A stretch of 64,000 nucleotides of DNA from Paraescarpia echinospica. Its lineage: Eukaryota; Annelida; Polychaeta; Sabellida; Siboglinidae. Shown here in pieces: positions 23,020 to 35,768 of this stretch (positions within the stretch are counted from its first letter, which is position 1; each line of letters begins with the position of its first letter). Position numbers and translations under genes: made by a program. Under the pieces are notes generated by a model, which was not told the DNA's origin, made no database searches, and worked only from the letters and a program-made list of their open reading frames with translations. Location: assembly GCA_020002185.1 (NCBI GenBank), contig CM034534.1, forward strand, positions 38,671,882-38,735,881, written 5' to 3'.

Positions 23020-24850
23020 CCTTTCTTCCTCCACCCTACTCTATTCTTCTCTCCTCCTTTCTTCCTCCGTCCTACTCTATTTTTGTCTCCTCCTTTCTTC
23101 CTCTGTCCTACTTTTTTCCTCCGTCCTACTCTATTCTTCTCTTCTCTTTTCTTCATCCGTCCTACTCTATTCTTCTCTCTTCGTTTCTTCCTGCGTCCTA
23201 CTCTATTCTTCTCTACTCCTTTCTTCCTCCGTCCTACTCTATTCGTCTCTCGTCTTTTCTTCCTCCGTCCTACTCTATTCGTCTCTCGTCCTTTCTTCCT
23301 CCGCCCTACTCTATTCTTCTCTACTCCTTTCTTCCTCCGTCCTACTCTATTCTTCTCTACTCCTTTCTTCCTCCTTCCTTCTCTATTCTTCTTCTATCCT
23401 CCTTTCTTCCTCCGTCCTACTCTATTAATCTCTCTTCCTTTCTTCCTCCATCCTACTATATTCTTCTCTCCTCCTTTCTTCCTCCTTCCTACCCTATTCT
23501 TCTTCTCTCCTTCTTTCTTCTTCAGTCCTACTCTATTCTTCTCTCTTCATTTCCTTCTCCGTCCTACTCTATTCTCCTCTCCTCCTTTCTTCCTCCGTCC
23601 TACTACATTCTTCTCTCCTCCTTTCTTCCTCAGTCCTACTCTATTCTTCTCTCCTCCTTTCTTCCTCCGTCCTACTCTATTCGTCTCTCCTCCTTTCTTC
23701 CTCCGTCCTTCTATATTTTTCTCTCCTCCTTTCTTCCTCCGTCCTACTCTATTCGTTTCTCCTCCTTTCTTCCTCCGTCCTACTCTATTCGTCTCGCTTC
23801 CATTCTTTCTCTGTCCTACTCTATTCGTTTCTCATCCTTTCTTCCTTCGTCCTACTCTATTCTTCTCTCCTCCTGTCTTCCTCTGTCCTACTCTATTCTT
23901 CTCTCCACCTGTTTTACTCTGCCCTACTCTATTCTTCTCTCCTCCTGTCTTCCTCTGTCCTACTCTATTTTTATATCCTCCTTTCTTCCTCTGTCCCACT
24001 TTTTTCCTCCGTCCGACTCTATTCTTCTCTTCTCTTTTCTTCCTCCTTCCTACTCTGTTCTTCTTCTTTCCTCCTTTCTTCTTCAGTCCTACTCTATTCG
24101 TCTCTCCTCCTTTCTTCCTCGGTCCTACTGTATTTTTCTCTCCTCCTTTCTTCCTCCGTCCTACTCTATTCGTTTCTCGTCCTTTCTTCCTTCGTCCTAC
24201 TCTATTCTTATCTCCTCCTTTCTTCCTCCGTCCTACTCTATTCGTCTCTCTTCCATTCTTCCTCTGTCCTACTCTATTCGTTTCTCGTCCTTTCATCCTT
24301 CGTCCTACTCTATTCTTCTCTCCTCCTGTCTTCCTCTGTCCTACTCTATTCTTCTCTCCTCCTGTCTTATTCTGCCCTACTTTATTCTTCTCTCCTCCTG
24401 TCTTCCTCTGTCCTACTCTATTCTTCTCTCCTCCTGTCTTCATCTGTCCTACTCTATTCGTCTCTCCTCATTTCTTCCTCCGTCCTACTCTATTCTTCTC
24501 TCTTCCTTTCTTCCTTCGTCCTACTCTATTCTTCTCTCCTTCTGTCTTCCTCTGCCCTACTCTATTCTTCTCTCCTCCTGTCTTCCTCTGTCCTACTCTA
24601 TTCTTCTTTCCTCCTGTCTTCCTCTGTCCTACTCTATTCGTCTCTCCTCATTTCTTCCTCCTTCCTACCCTATTCTTCTCTCTTCCTTTCTTCCTTCGTC
24701 CTACTCTATTCTTATCTCCTCCTGTCTTCCTCTGTCCTACTCAATTTTTCTCTCCTCCTGTCTTCCTCTGTCCTACTCTATTCTTCTCCCCTCCTGTCTT
24801 CCTCTGTCCTACTCTATTCGTCTCTCCTCGTTTCTTCTTCTTTCCTCCTC
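23020..24850. repeat. 36-bp pyrimidine-strand minisatellite, ~50 copies
   Basis: The unit is CTCTATTCTTCTCTCCTCCT plus TTCTTCCTCCGTCCTA. The plus strand is almost entirely C and T apart from one or two A and a G per unit. Length variants differ by 3, 15 or 18 bp. A 703-codon plus-strand frame (22822-24933; repeated FFSPPFFLRPTL) and a 203-codon minus-strand frame cross it. Since the unit has no stop in any forward frame and 36 is a multiple of 3, frame length is no evidence of coding. Polypurine-polypyrimidine DNA of this kind can form triplex (H-DNA). Confidence 0.95.
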
Positions 24851-25100
24851 TTGTCCTCTTCTTTTCTTTTATTTCTCTTTCTTCTTCATTTCTCCTTCTT
24901 TCTTCTTATTCACCTATACGTCCCCTCTCTTAATTTCTTCCTCTCTTATCCTCTTCTCCTCTCTCCTCTTTTCTTACTCTCTCCATTCTCGTCCTCTCCC
25001 GTACATTAATCTTATCTCCCATTTTCGTCCTCTCTCCTCTTGTCTTCCTTCCTCCTTCTATTTTCCTCTCTCTCCATCCTTCCCCTCTCCTCCATTCTGT
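24851..25100. repeat. C/T-rich tract following the satellite
   Basis: Unordered CT-rich sequence (TCTCCTCTT, CTTCTTTC words) extends the strand asymmetry to about 25100 without the 36-bp period. It may be decayed satellite. Confidence 0.8.
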
Positions 25101-25221
25101 AATGAATCACTTAGACACGTTCACGCTTATCTTGAACGAACTCGAACTAAAAAAGTACAACGCGATAACATCACACAAATAGGGTAGTATTAATAGTACT
25201 ATTACATATTCACGAAAGATA

Positions 25222-25660
25222 TTGATGCATATTATAGACTGGTCGGATTTTCAGAAATTCAAACTTGTAGAGGCATTTTGGGGGAAAAGTGGGCAGACAA
25301 CCTTTTAACATAATTTGAGGGTGTTGAATCCGATTTTGATGTCTGTCATCTAGTGACGACACTCTATCGTTTACTCTACATTGCTTCAATTCAGTTGGTT
25401 GTATGAATGAGTACCTGGCTATAAACAGTGGTGGATATTTGTGTACGAATAATCTTCGCACATTAATTGCAGCGTGGCTGAGTGCTTTCCCGAGAAGTCT
25501 GGATGGTGTTCGATTGAAAAGGTCTGCCAGGGAGTAAAGCGTAAAGCCCTTTGATCAGTCCTAAGGACTGGATACTGAGCTATATAAGAACTTACCTTTG
25601 TATTATGACCTTCAAAATGGCAAGTCCAAAATGCCCGCCGCCGCACATTTTGCTTATAAG
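25222..25660. repeat. Left inverted arm (interrupted by a SINE)
   Basis: Positions 25230-25345 and 25603-25660 are together the reverse complement of 29070-29270. Shared words on the plus strand include CATAATTTGAGGGTGTTGAA (left) against ACCCTCAAATTATGTTAAAA (right), AAGTGGGCAGACAACC against GGTCTGTCCACTTTT, and the GGTGGCGGCCAT-type block against ATGCCCGCCGCC. The SINE fragment at 25349-25602 splits the arm, so the arm predates the SINE insertion. It is either the end of a TIR element or one copy of a dispersed repeat. Confidence 0.75.
25349..25602 (+). mobile_element. 5'-truncated SINE fragment
   Basis: Same family as 7905-8320. It shares TTACTCTACATTGCTTCAAT, GTGGATATTTGTGTACGAAT, GATGGTGTTCGATTGAAAAG and the tail GAGCTATATAAGAACTTA. 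The tRNA-like head is missing, so the copy is 5'-truncated and has no promoter. It sits inside the left inverted arm. Confidence 0.85.
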
Positions 25661-25834
25661 TGTGCATATAGTATCTTCTGTATATCATAAACGAATTATT
25701 TTTTCTTTCTGATCAAACAATCACCCTAGTGTACGTGTGGTTGAAAATTCGTTGTTTGTATTAAATCCAAAGGTAAAATAAAGGGGAAAACTGAAGTTAC
25801 ATGCAAATGGTCGCAACTCTTCTTCTCTTCACCC

Positions 25835-28005
25835 GTGGAAAATGGAAACTGGGAGCTCTATTTGTACGCATTCCAGTCCATGCTCCCCCTCTTCATGATA
25901 TATGGCCACACAAAGTATGCCCGCTGGATGACAATCTATGTGAACGAAATGCACCAACTCCCAGCTGATGTGCTACAGGAATTCCAAAATATATATTTTT
26001 TTGTGGTGAAGAGGTCAGCACTTCAGTTTAACCAGGTAGACCCAGGCCAGAGCTAAGACTGGGTAAATAGGATCGAGAAGAAGGAAAGTGGCACTGTTGG
26101 CATGACCAAGACATCCACTGCCTTGAGCAGATGGACTGTGTCCTACAACTTAAGATCACACCTGTCATGTGAAACAAGGGGAATGTACCGTCTCAGCCAA
26201 GATGAAGAGCCAGTTCACAGTGAATCCACAACATTAAGGCAGAAGACGGACCGCTAAGAGGAAGATAACTTGATGACAACACTACTCTCTTTCAAAATAT
26301 TTTCCAGCGAGGCTTCTCCAACCTTGCAAAACATTGCTACAAGAGACCAAGCCACTCACGATATTGATAATGATCTGTTGCGGTGAAAGAGAAAGGACTT
26401 GAACAATTGAACACGTTCGTTGATGAGAGGCTTCTTCCATGTGATGAAAGGAAGTTTCAATTCCGAGACCCTTGCACAAGAACATAGCGTTGACATTTGC
26501 CTGAATGTACGATACAGACATAAAACAGTCAAAATCAGGGAAAGAGAAGATCCTAAAGGCAGACCTCGGCTGATAATTGCCTATTAGGGTGGATGAAAGA
26601 TCAACCTAGATTAAATAATTTGTCATGAGCTTTTGTCAGTTCCCATTGCTGTCACATAAATGAATGGGGATCATCGTACAAGATCCAAGGCAATTCTCGC
26701 TGAAGTTCGTACCGCAGATATCTTTTGTCCATCAACATTGGCACCAGCTGAGCTCGGCGATGATACAACCATCATGATTGATGGACATGCACTGGTGGTT
26801 GCTTTTGGAAAACCAAACGGAATATCCACATTTGGAGATTTGTCTAATTTGTGTAATCATTGACTGTCCTACTTGCAGGAGCGTCGATTGACCGCACATA
26901 CATTGTGTTTGACAATTACTACAAAATCTCCATCAAGTCAGGAACAATAATGAGGCTTATCAAAGGAACACGACAAATACGGAGTATCTTTGGTCATCGC
27001 GAAGTGTCATTGCCATCTAAATAAAAAAACACTGGCAGAGAACGAGGCAGATTTGACAATATTCCTCTCGGAGCAAATTGTTGGACAAGAACAACATGGC
27101 AAAACAATCGTTGTAGTCAGTGGGTTCAACAATGAGGAAATAATGGAACCAACAAATCCAGATGTGGACATACCCACGCTTGATGCAAGACATGAAGCAA
27201 CCGACACAAGGATAATTAATTCACTGCATTCAGAGTCGAGCTAAGATAATAATGGACTAGACCATCGAGAAACCGACGAACTTGTTCTTCTTCTGGCTTA
27301 CTTCCATCGGATGCCATGTCCAAAGCTTTGGCTAACGGCTGGCACATTTAAACGTAGGATATACATCCCAATACACACACTTTATTAGAACACATGTCCT
27401 ATGCCCCACCAGTACTGGAAACAATCCCAGCCGTCCATGCTTTAACTGGGTGTGATGTGACGTGATTCTTCTCAGGTCGCAGCAAGAAAACGGCATGGAG
27501 GGTCTTTGAGGACAACCGTTAGCTACTTCAAAACCTGGGGAAAGGTGACATGATGGGAGACATCGCCAAAGATGCAGAACGATTTGTCTGCAGACTATAC
27601 AATGCTCAAAGTGTGAATACAGTCGACAAGACTCGGTCACAGTTGTTCTTCAAATCGCATGCTCCCGAGTCCCTTCCACTAACAAGTGATGCGTTATCTT
27701 AAACACATTACCAGGCAGAAGTGTGGACATAGGCCCATGTCAATTAACCGATTCTGCTCCCTCCCGAATGCATGGAATGGGGAGAAGAGGAGGGCAACCT
27801 AGTGCCAATATTAATTTCATTGCCACATGTACCCCAATCCTGTCTTGATCTGATCTCCTGTGGCTGCACCACTGGCTGCAGGAATTTACGCCGCCGCAGA
27901 TGCACGAAATCTCATCTGCCCTGTTCGCCACAATACAAATGCAGTTACAGTTATTTAATGACTGATGCAACTGGGAGAATCCTCGGCTACCACGACGCTG
28001 CTTGA
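25835..28005 (+). pseudogene. Decayed copy of an invertebrate multicopy gene with PIN-like and Cys-rich modules
   Basis: Several frames joined by frameshifts and stops spell one colinear protein. The N-terminal module (25835-26380) contains YARWMTIYVNEM, FNQVDPGQS and GMTKTSTALSRWTVSYNLR. A middle segment follows (26386-26580). Next comes MIDGHALVVAFGKP (about 26780) and an acidic region with ARHEATDTRI (about 27186) and ETDELVLLLAYF (about 27275), then HALTGCDVT, KKTAWRVFEDN and FVCRLYNAQSV (27391-27700). The C-terminus is Cys-rich: SCGCTTGC, nine residues, C, six, C, six, C (about 27850-27940). I recognise this as a family found in many copies in marine invertebrate genomes, without an established name I can give. 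The HEEADT/DTDVL-type acids of relatives resemble PIN/XPG-like nucleases (inference); here they read EATD and ETD. At least seven in-frame stops and several frameshifts make it a pseudogene. It is intronless as far as seen. Confidence 0.7.
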
Positions 28006-28117
28006 ATGACAATGATGAAAGGAAACGAATGCTTGATGGCTCACTCTGTAACATAACAATGTGTTAATTGTAGAATAGTACCTCTAGCAATTGCCCACTA
28101 AGCAAAATAATAATAAT

Positions 28118-28810
28118 AAGATAATTTCTTTTGCGCCTAAATCCTTGGCAACCAAGCTCAGAGGCGCATCAAGGCAAAAGGATTGGTCAATCTCAAAATC
28201 CATAAGCAGTATTCCAGGTTGTCAACAGATGGGTCAAGGCGTTAGAGAGCTACGGTGGATAAGCAAAGTTGTAAAGATAAGGTTTTAAATGATGACGGAA
28301 TTTTGTAATATTTTCAACTGATCTAACACTAAGAGGGAGCATATTCAAAATAGTTAGTGCAGCAACAGAAAAAGCCCTAGTTCCAATGTTAGTGTTGGCT
28401 CTAGGAACAAAAAGTAGGTCAGAACTAAATGATCGAAGCTGGATAGGTTTTCTAACAGGAGAAAGCAGTGGATGCAAATAAGATGGTTGCTTACTGAACA
28501 ATACCTGGTACAGATCTTAAATATTATACGATATCGTACAGGAAGCCAATGCAAAGACTTCAATAGTGGTACAGAGCGTGAAAAACGAGGAAATCTTGTA
28601 ACTACCCTTGCAAGAAAATGTTGAACACGCTGAAGTTTTGTGATATCCTTGCTAGCGATATTATAAAGGAGGGAATTGCAATAGTCAAGTCTGCTGCTAA
28701 CAAGCGCTGTTGCAATAGTTTTAGCAACATAAAATTACATATACCGGCGAATACGGCGAAGATCACGAATATGATAAAAACAGCGTTTGAGATATGTGTT
28801 GTCAGAAACT
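28118..28810 (-). mobile_element. L2-like LINE fragment, 3' end
   Basis: Read on the minus strand, pieces of the C-terminal part of an L2/CR1-group LINE protein appear in order: SSRLDYCNSLLYNIA, KLQRVQHFLARVVTRFPR, SLHWLPVRYRIIFKI (about 28560), then after a frameshift LLFVPRANTNIGTRAFSVA and SVRSVENITKFRHHLKPYL (to about 28260). The 3' non-coding end follows with a GATGCGCC...GGCGC palindrome (28140-28175) and an ATT-repeat tail at 28105-28120. The reverse transcriptase core is absent (5' truncation) and the frame is broken. It lies between the decayed gene and the right inverted arm. Confidence 0.85.
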
Positions 28811-29064
28811 GAAGTTACTATCAAAGACACAATTCAAATGAGAAATTTTGCTTTGAAGCATGTTTCAGGGGGTGTGTTGACCATAAAAAAAATGTGTCTT
28901 GGATATTGATATATTAATAATTGTGATTGGTCATGGTCACCATTTTAAAATCCAAAATGGCCGTTATAAATACCGATAAAAGTAGAGCAGACGTTTGATG
29001 ATGTTTTAAGGTGTGTGTTGAAGTACTTTTACTATGATCATGCCTCTTGGTGTTCTAATTAAAC
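28811..29064. repeat. AT-rich dispersed-repeat-like sequence (AAAATGGCCG words)
   Basis: Contains CCAAAATGGCCG and continues into the right inverted arm. Similar ATGGCGGCC-type words occur at 42500-42840. Possibly part of the same element as the arms. Confidence 0.4.
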
Positions 29065-29284
29065 TCGATAAATACAAAATATGTGCAGAAATTACCTCGG
29101 TGGCGGCCATTTTTCATTTGCCATTTTATAGGTCATAGAGTGAAGGGAAAAGGTGGCAGACACCAAACTCGGACTCAGCACCCTCAAATTATGTTAAAAA
29201 GATGGTCTGTCCACTTTTCCCAAAAAATGCTTCTAGAACTTTATAGAACCACATTTCTGAGATTTCAGACCCGACTATTACAAC
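29065..29284. repeat. Right inverted arm
   Basis: Counterpart of the arm at 25222-25660 in opposite orientation, here uninterrupted. Homology can be followed from ACAAAATATGTGCAG (29075) through GGTGGCGGCCATTTTTCAT and ACCCTCAAATTATGTTAAAA to about 29284, where similarity fades. Identity is roughly four in five by eye. Confidence 0.7.
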
Positions 29285-29849
29285 TAGAAATACACCAACG
29301 CCAGAAGCTACTTCGCCTTTAAATCGTGCTACATGAAATATTCAAATGAATCCGTCGGAAAATAGCATTTGGCATGACACCGTGGCGATGCCAATTAATT
29401 AGGTGTCAACCAAAGTCTTTGGTAACGGTCCATTGCTCATGAAAGACGGTCGTTACAACAAAGTGGCAGCGATGTCAATGCAGGCAGACGACTCATTTAG
29501 TAGTAAATTGCATGAAATGTCCGGTCGTGATTTATAAGCCGTAGCGAGGATAAGGCCAGACTTTTTATACCGCTACGGGTCAAGGGGACGACATCGCACG
29601 TACTGCGGGACGAGACAGCATGACCAGGGTGCTACATCAATGCATTATGACCAACGACGTGGTGATAAGGAATCAATACGCGAGGATCAACAACGTGACA
29701 GAAAATGACCAATGCATGAGAATGACTGCGGTGTCCGTAAAGAATGAATGTCAAAGATTCGTCGATGTAGTTAGTGGATATAATCCAATGTCAAACTGGG
29801 CCGACCACTATATTTTATGAATCGATGGAAGCGGACATACGAGATGGCG
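29285..29849. other. Unassigned sequence
   Basis: No gene recognised. The end grades into the 34-bp satellite. Confidence 0.4.
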
Positions 29850-31665
29850 ATTCAATCAGAGTAAGAAGACAGACGAGACGGGGAGAAATCGGTGTAAGAA
29901 AACAAACGAGATAGAGTAGGCGATGTGAATCATAGTAAAAGGACAGACGAAGTGGAATATGAATCACAATAAGAGCATGGACGAGGTAGAATGTGAATCA
30001 CAGTAAGATCACCGACGAGATATAATATGAATCACAATAAAATGACAGACGAGGTGGAATATGAACCACAATAAGAGGACAGACGATGTGGAATATAAAC
30101 CACAATAAGAGGACAGACAAGGTGGAATGTGAATCACAATAAGAGGACAGAAAAGGTGGACTATTAATCACAATAAGAGGACAGACGAGGTGGAATATGA
30201 ATCACAATAAGAGGACAGACGAGGTGGAATATGAATCACAATAAGAGGACAGACGAGGTGGAATATGAATCATAATCAGAGGACAGACGAGGTGGAATGT
30301 GAATCACAATAAGAGGATAGACGAAGTGGAATATGAATCACAATAAGAGGACAGACGAGGTGGAATATGAATCAGTGTATGAGGACAGACGAGGTGGAAT
30401 ATAAATCACAGTAAGAGAACAGACAAGGTGGAATATGAATAAGAGAAAGAGGACAGACGAGCTAGAATACGAATAACAATAAGAGTACAGAAGAGGTGGA
30501 CTAGTAATCACAATAAGAGGACAGTCGAGGCAGAATATGAATCACAATAAGAGGACAGACGAGGTGGAATATGAATCACAATAAGAGGACAGAAGAGGTG
30601 GAATATGAGTCACAATAAGAGGACAGTCGAGGCAGAAAATGAATCACAATAAGAGGACAGACGAGGTGGAATATGAATCACAATAAGAGGACAGACGATG
30701 CGGAATATGAATCACAATAAGAGGACAGTCGAGGTGGAATTTGAATCACAATAAGTGGACAGACGAGGTGGAATATGAATCACAATAAGAGGGGAGACGA
30801 GGCCGAATATGAATCACAATAAGAGGACAGTCGAGGCAGAATATGAATCACAATAAGAGGACAGACGAGGTGGAATATGAATCACAATAAGAGGACAGAC
30901 GAGGTGGAATATGAATCAAAATAAGAGGACAGTCGAGGCAGAATATGAATCACAATAAGAGGACAGACGAGGTGGAATATGAATCACAATAAGAGGACAG
31001 ACGAGGCAGAATATGAATCACAATAAGAGGACAGACGAGGCGGAATACGAATCACAATAAGAGGACAGACGAGGTAGAATATGAATCACAATAAGAGGAC
31101 AGACGAGGCGGAATATGAATCACAATAAGAGGACAGTCGAGGCAGAATATGAATCACAATAAGAGGACAGACGAGGTGGAATATGAATCACAATAAGAGG
31201 ACAGACGAGGCGGAATATGAATCACAATAAGAGGACAGACGAGGCAGAATATGAATCACAATAAAAGGACAGTCGAGGCTGAATATGAATCACAATAAGA
31301 GGACAGACGAGGTGGAATATGAATCACAATAAGAGGACAGACGATGTGGAATATGAATCACAATAAGAGGACAGACGAGGTGGAATATGAATCACAATAA
31401 GAGGACAGACGAGGTGGAATATGAATCACAATAAGAGGACAGACGAGGCGGAATATGAATCACAATAAGAGGACAGACGAGGTGGAATATGAATCACAAT
31501 AAGAGGACAGACGAGGCAGAATATGAATCACAATAAGAGGACAGACGAGGTGGAATATGAATCACAATAAGAGGACAGACGAGGCAGAATATGAATCACA
31601 ATAAGAGGACAGACGAGGTGGAATATGAATCACAATAAGAGGACAGCCGAGGAGGAACATGAATT
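29850..31665. repeat. 34-bp minisatellite, ~53 copies
   Basis: The unit is GAATCACAATAAGAGGACAG plus ACGAGGTGGAATAT. Copies at both edges are degenerate and the central copies nearly identical, the usual pattern of an array homogenised from the middle. Two main variants (GAGGTGGA and GAGGCAGA/GAGGCGGA) alternate, and ACAGTCGAGGCAGA marks a recurring subtype. Stops in all frames (TAA in the unit) rule out coding. Confidence 0.96.
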
Positions 31666-33423
31666 AGTGTCAGAGGAGAGATGAGACGGATAATGCATCA
31701 GTGTAGAAACAACACACGACAGAGAGTAATAATTAGTGTAATCGAACAGGCGAGACAACGAACTGTCGCATCAAAGGTAAAACCGACGTATTTTAATGTT
31801 TGGCCTCATGAATGGCTAAGCTGTATCTGGACAAGACAGGAGGTCTGACACGACAATCAGTGTGTGACCTTATGCAATCATGACATTGATCAAGACATGT
31901 ATCTTCTGAAAGAGAAGCGTCTTATTGTGCTTCGGGTTCAGTGTCCCTAGCGGCTTTCCAACCCGTATTTGTGCGGTGCAATTGTTCATCGCCAAACACG
32001 AGCTCCTTTCCAACACCGTCACGTACTCATTCCGGCTTCAACAATCGTTCATGAACACCCGAAACGCCGGCAACTAAAATATAGACGAACACATGCAGAA
32101 GTTGTTTAATATTCAAAGAGATTGCATGCTACATTATACAAATATATAATACATATAATAAATATCTAACTCAAATGGTATCTTAATTACTAGTCAGTTA
32201 TATAACTAGAGCTGAACCCACGCGGTACCATTATTGGATTTTCCGGAGGTCTTGTAAGAAGTCTGATATTTGTGATACGTTTCTAACCAGTTGACCGATC
32301 TACCTTTAATGGTTCCCATACGAGAATTATACGCTGACAATTCATCTCGCAAAGGCATTATTCATAAACCTGAATACATTAGCAAATTCTATCAACTTTA
32401 CGAGCTATACTGACATTTGTGCATTTTTTGCAATCAATCAACTGGAGAGCATTCGCGTGTGTACATGGCGTAAATAATGTACAGCTTCTGTTCATTCACT
32501 TGCCGGCATATTCATTTAATATTTAAGGAAACACAATATTATTATTATTGTGGAACAACAAAACAATTGCTGACACTAACATTTCGACTGATAAATGGAA
32601 AAGTCATAAGTTAGTATTTTGGCAGTGGAACTGCAGATTGTTCGTGTGTGTATACAATTTGAACAACTTGTATTAACGTGTCGGCACATGTTGTTCTGGC
32701 TATTATAGGGATAATATATGATGTATAATGAATATAAGTGTTAAATAACAAACGGTAATCAATATTAACACAATATTAAAATTTTGTGACGTCGAAAAAC
32801 GATTGCACATCACAGTTCTGCGCCGTAGGCATTTTTGAATATCTGCCTGCAACATGGAGACGACATGATGAAACAAATTTAATGATCCGAGAAGCAACCT
32901 AAACACATACCATACATAAGTCGAGTTTGCATCTAACGAAAATGGTTGTCTTTGAGTAGAATCGTCCATTGCGTGGATGTGGAGTAAATCACCACAGAGA
33001 AAAGGCAGCATCAAGTCAGGAAGATGATCCGCAAAACAACAGTAAGCAGCTGAGATACGAGAGGCGGTGGCCGTAGGTTGATGCCCGAGATAAGGCTGAC
33101 ACTGACGAAGATATATCAGGCATTGATTCCAGGCCGAGCTATTTGTATAATACTGATAATTCAGAACTGCATCAGTCGAAAAAGAAACCGGATATGTCCA
33201 TTGTAATTAAATTAATTCTGCGGAGTTTCTATAATACTGAAACGGGTGCTCGATATGAAGACACAACTCTATTTAAACGTGCTGTTATAGCACAGAGATA
33301 TTAGCCAGTGCCTATATTATGTTGATATGTTTAAGAGAATAAAAAATGCGTGATGAAGTAAGTACACGTTATCACTTAGTTTCCGAAAAGTTGTACATGA
33401 AGTGCCATTTGACAATTGACCAG
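31666..33423. other. Unassigned sequence (1.75 kb)
   Basis: AT-rich, without a recognisable gene, repeat or transposon end. The 103-codon minus frame at 32703-33014 shows no domain I know. Confidence 0.4.
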
Positions 33424-34135
<712 letters not shown>

Positions 34136-35035
34136 TATTAACATTGGTGATTGTGGTGCCACACTTATAACATTACTTCTAGTTTCAAGTCTCCTAATCT
34201 GCTACAATAATTGCTGGTTGTGTTCTATGATTTTTCTATAAATGAATCTGTTCTTTCTGTAGGTGATGTACCTTTATTCCTCTTGCACCCACTTATTAAT
34301 ATCTTCCCGTGTAACGTATGTCTTGGTTAATATGGCCTAATCTGAGGACCCCTTTTGAGATGAATTTATCATAAAATATTATTATTATGTTGTGCTGAAT
34401 TAGTTGATACACTTAGAGTGTTTTCTGTTATCGGGAGGAAGGCATACGTTGCAATTCTTTCTTCACGTTTACGCCTCATTATAACTATTGCCCATGGGAC
34501 ATCGATCCACAGGCGGTCGGCGGTCGGTAGGAAAGATATTTATAATCAGCCGTGTTTGTGACGACATTCTGGTATATAACTAACGTGTCTAATGACGTAC
34601 ATACTACTAGTATACTAGTTTTAAAATAACAGGTATTCCCTTTTCACAAATGTGTTCACTTTTCTGTGATATTATAATTTTCTCAAGTGTTTCCGTAGGC
34701 AGTGTTGACGGTATCCCACCGACTACAGGTAATATGATATATTTAATCTCACCGAAAACGGGCAGTGATTGAGAACGGACACGTACTGATATTGCCTACA
34801 CAATTGTGTACTGTGTTAACCTAGCAAGATAGTGCGGGTGCACAGAAACACACACAACGATACATGTTGGAATAACAATCGCTATCGCGAATATATTTGC
34901 AATCTCCATTTAATATCCTGTAATGACTTAGGTGATCAGATAACAATGACGTGTTCTCGGGGAAGGGGGCGGAAAGGGGAATTGTACTTAGTTACCCATT
35001 GGTTTGCTGTGCTATCATCCAGTGGCGGAACATAT
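34136..35035. other. Unassigned sequence
   Basis: Nothing recognised. Confidence 0.4.
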
Positions 35036-35157
35036 AACAATAATAATAATAATAATAATAATAACAACAACAACAATAATAATAATAATAATAACAGTAA
35101 TAATAACAATAATAATACTAACAACAGTAATAATAATAATAATAATAATATTATTAT
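35036..35157. repeat. (AAT)n / (AAC)n microsatellite
   Basis: Trinucleotide repeat of AAT with AAC and AGT variants. It is immediately preceded by CCAGTGGCGGAACAT (about 35020), a word typical of TIR ends, but no partner end was found. Confidence 0.93.
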
Positions 35158-35768
35158 ACGAAGAGTACAAATATTACGCCAATGGCGACCCAATAGCCTT
35201 CTCCCTATATTAAAAATACTTCACTATCAGCCAAGATGTTGGACGAAAGGTTGCTTTTAGTTTGTATTATCTTTGACAGGATTATACGAGCCAGTTATTT
35301 AACAACGTGTATTATAGCTATTTTTGCAATCATTTTAATTAATTGTTGCTCGCCGGATTGTCCTTGTCTGATTAACTATTTTGTTGTTATTCCAACAGCC
35401 TTATTTATTTTTATCTAAAATAGCATTATGAAACATAATAATCCTCGTAAATAACTACAATATGTTCCTTCCTGAAAGCACCTATATCATAGATTTGTTT
35501 TGCAACATGACACGCACCACATTAACTGCCGTGTGAGGCAGGACATAATTCCCATAGGTAACGGCAGATGCATTTTGGTGCTGTCTGATGAAGCGTTAGG
35601 TTGTTGCATAGGCTAGAGTCGACAACAATTTACGAGTTATCTTGGGGGATTGCTTACATACGACGCTGACACACACGCAACAGTGTTATCAGAGGCGAAA
35701 GGGGCATTTGCGTGAAATGACTACATATGAATGGTATATTTTTGACCGGAAAAATTACAGCCGTATAG
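35158..35768. other. Unassigned sequence
   Basis: No gene recognised. Confidence 0.4.

Noticed and set aside
22822..24933. 703-codon open frame
   Set aside because: It is the 36-bp pyrimidine satellite read through. The unit has no stop in any forward frame, so length carries no coding evidence.
29850..31665. CRISPR-like regular 34-bp repeats
   Set aside because: There are no unique spacers and the context is animal DNA; it is a satellite.
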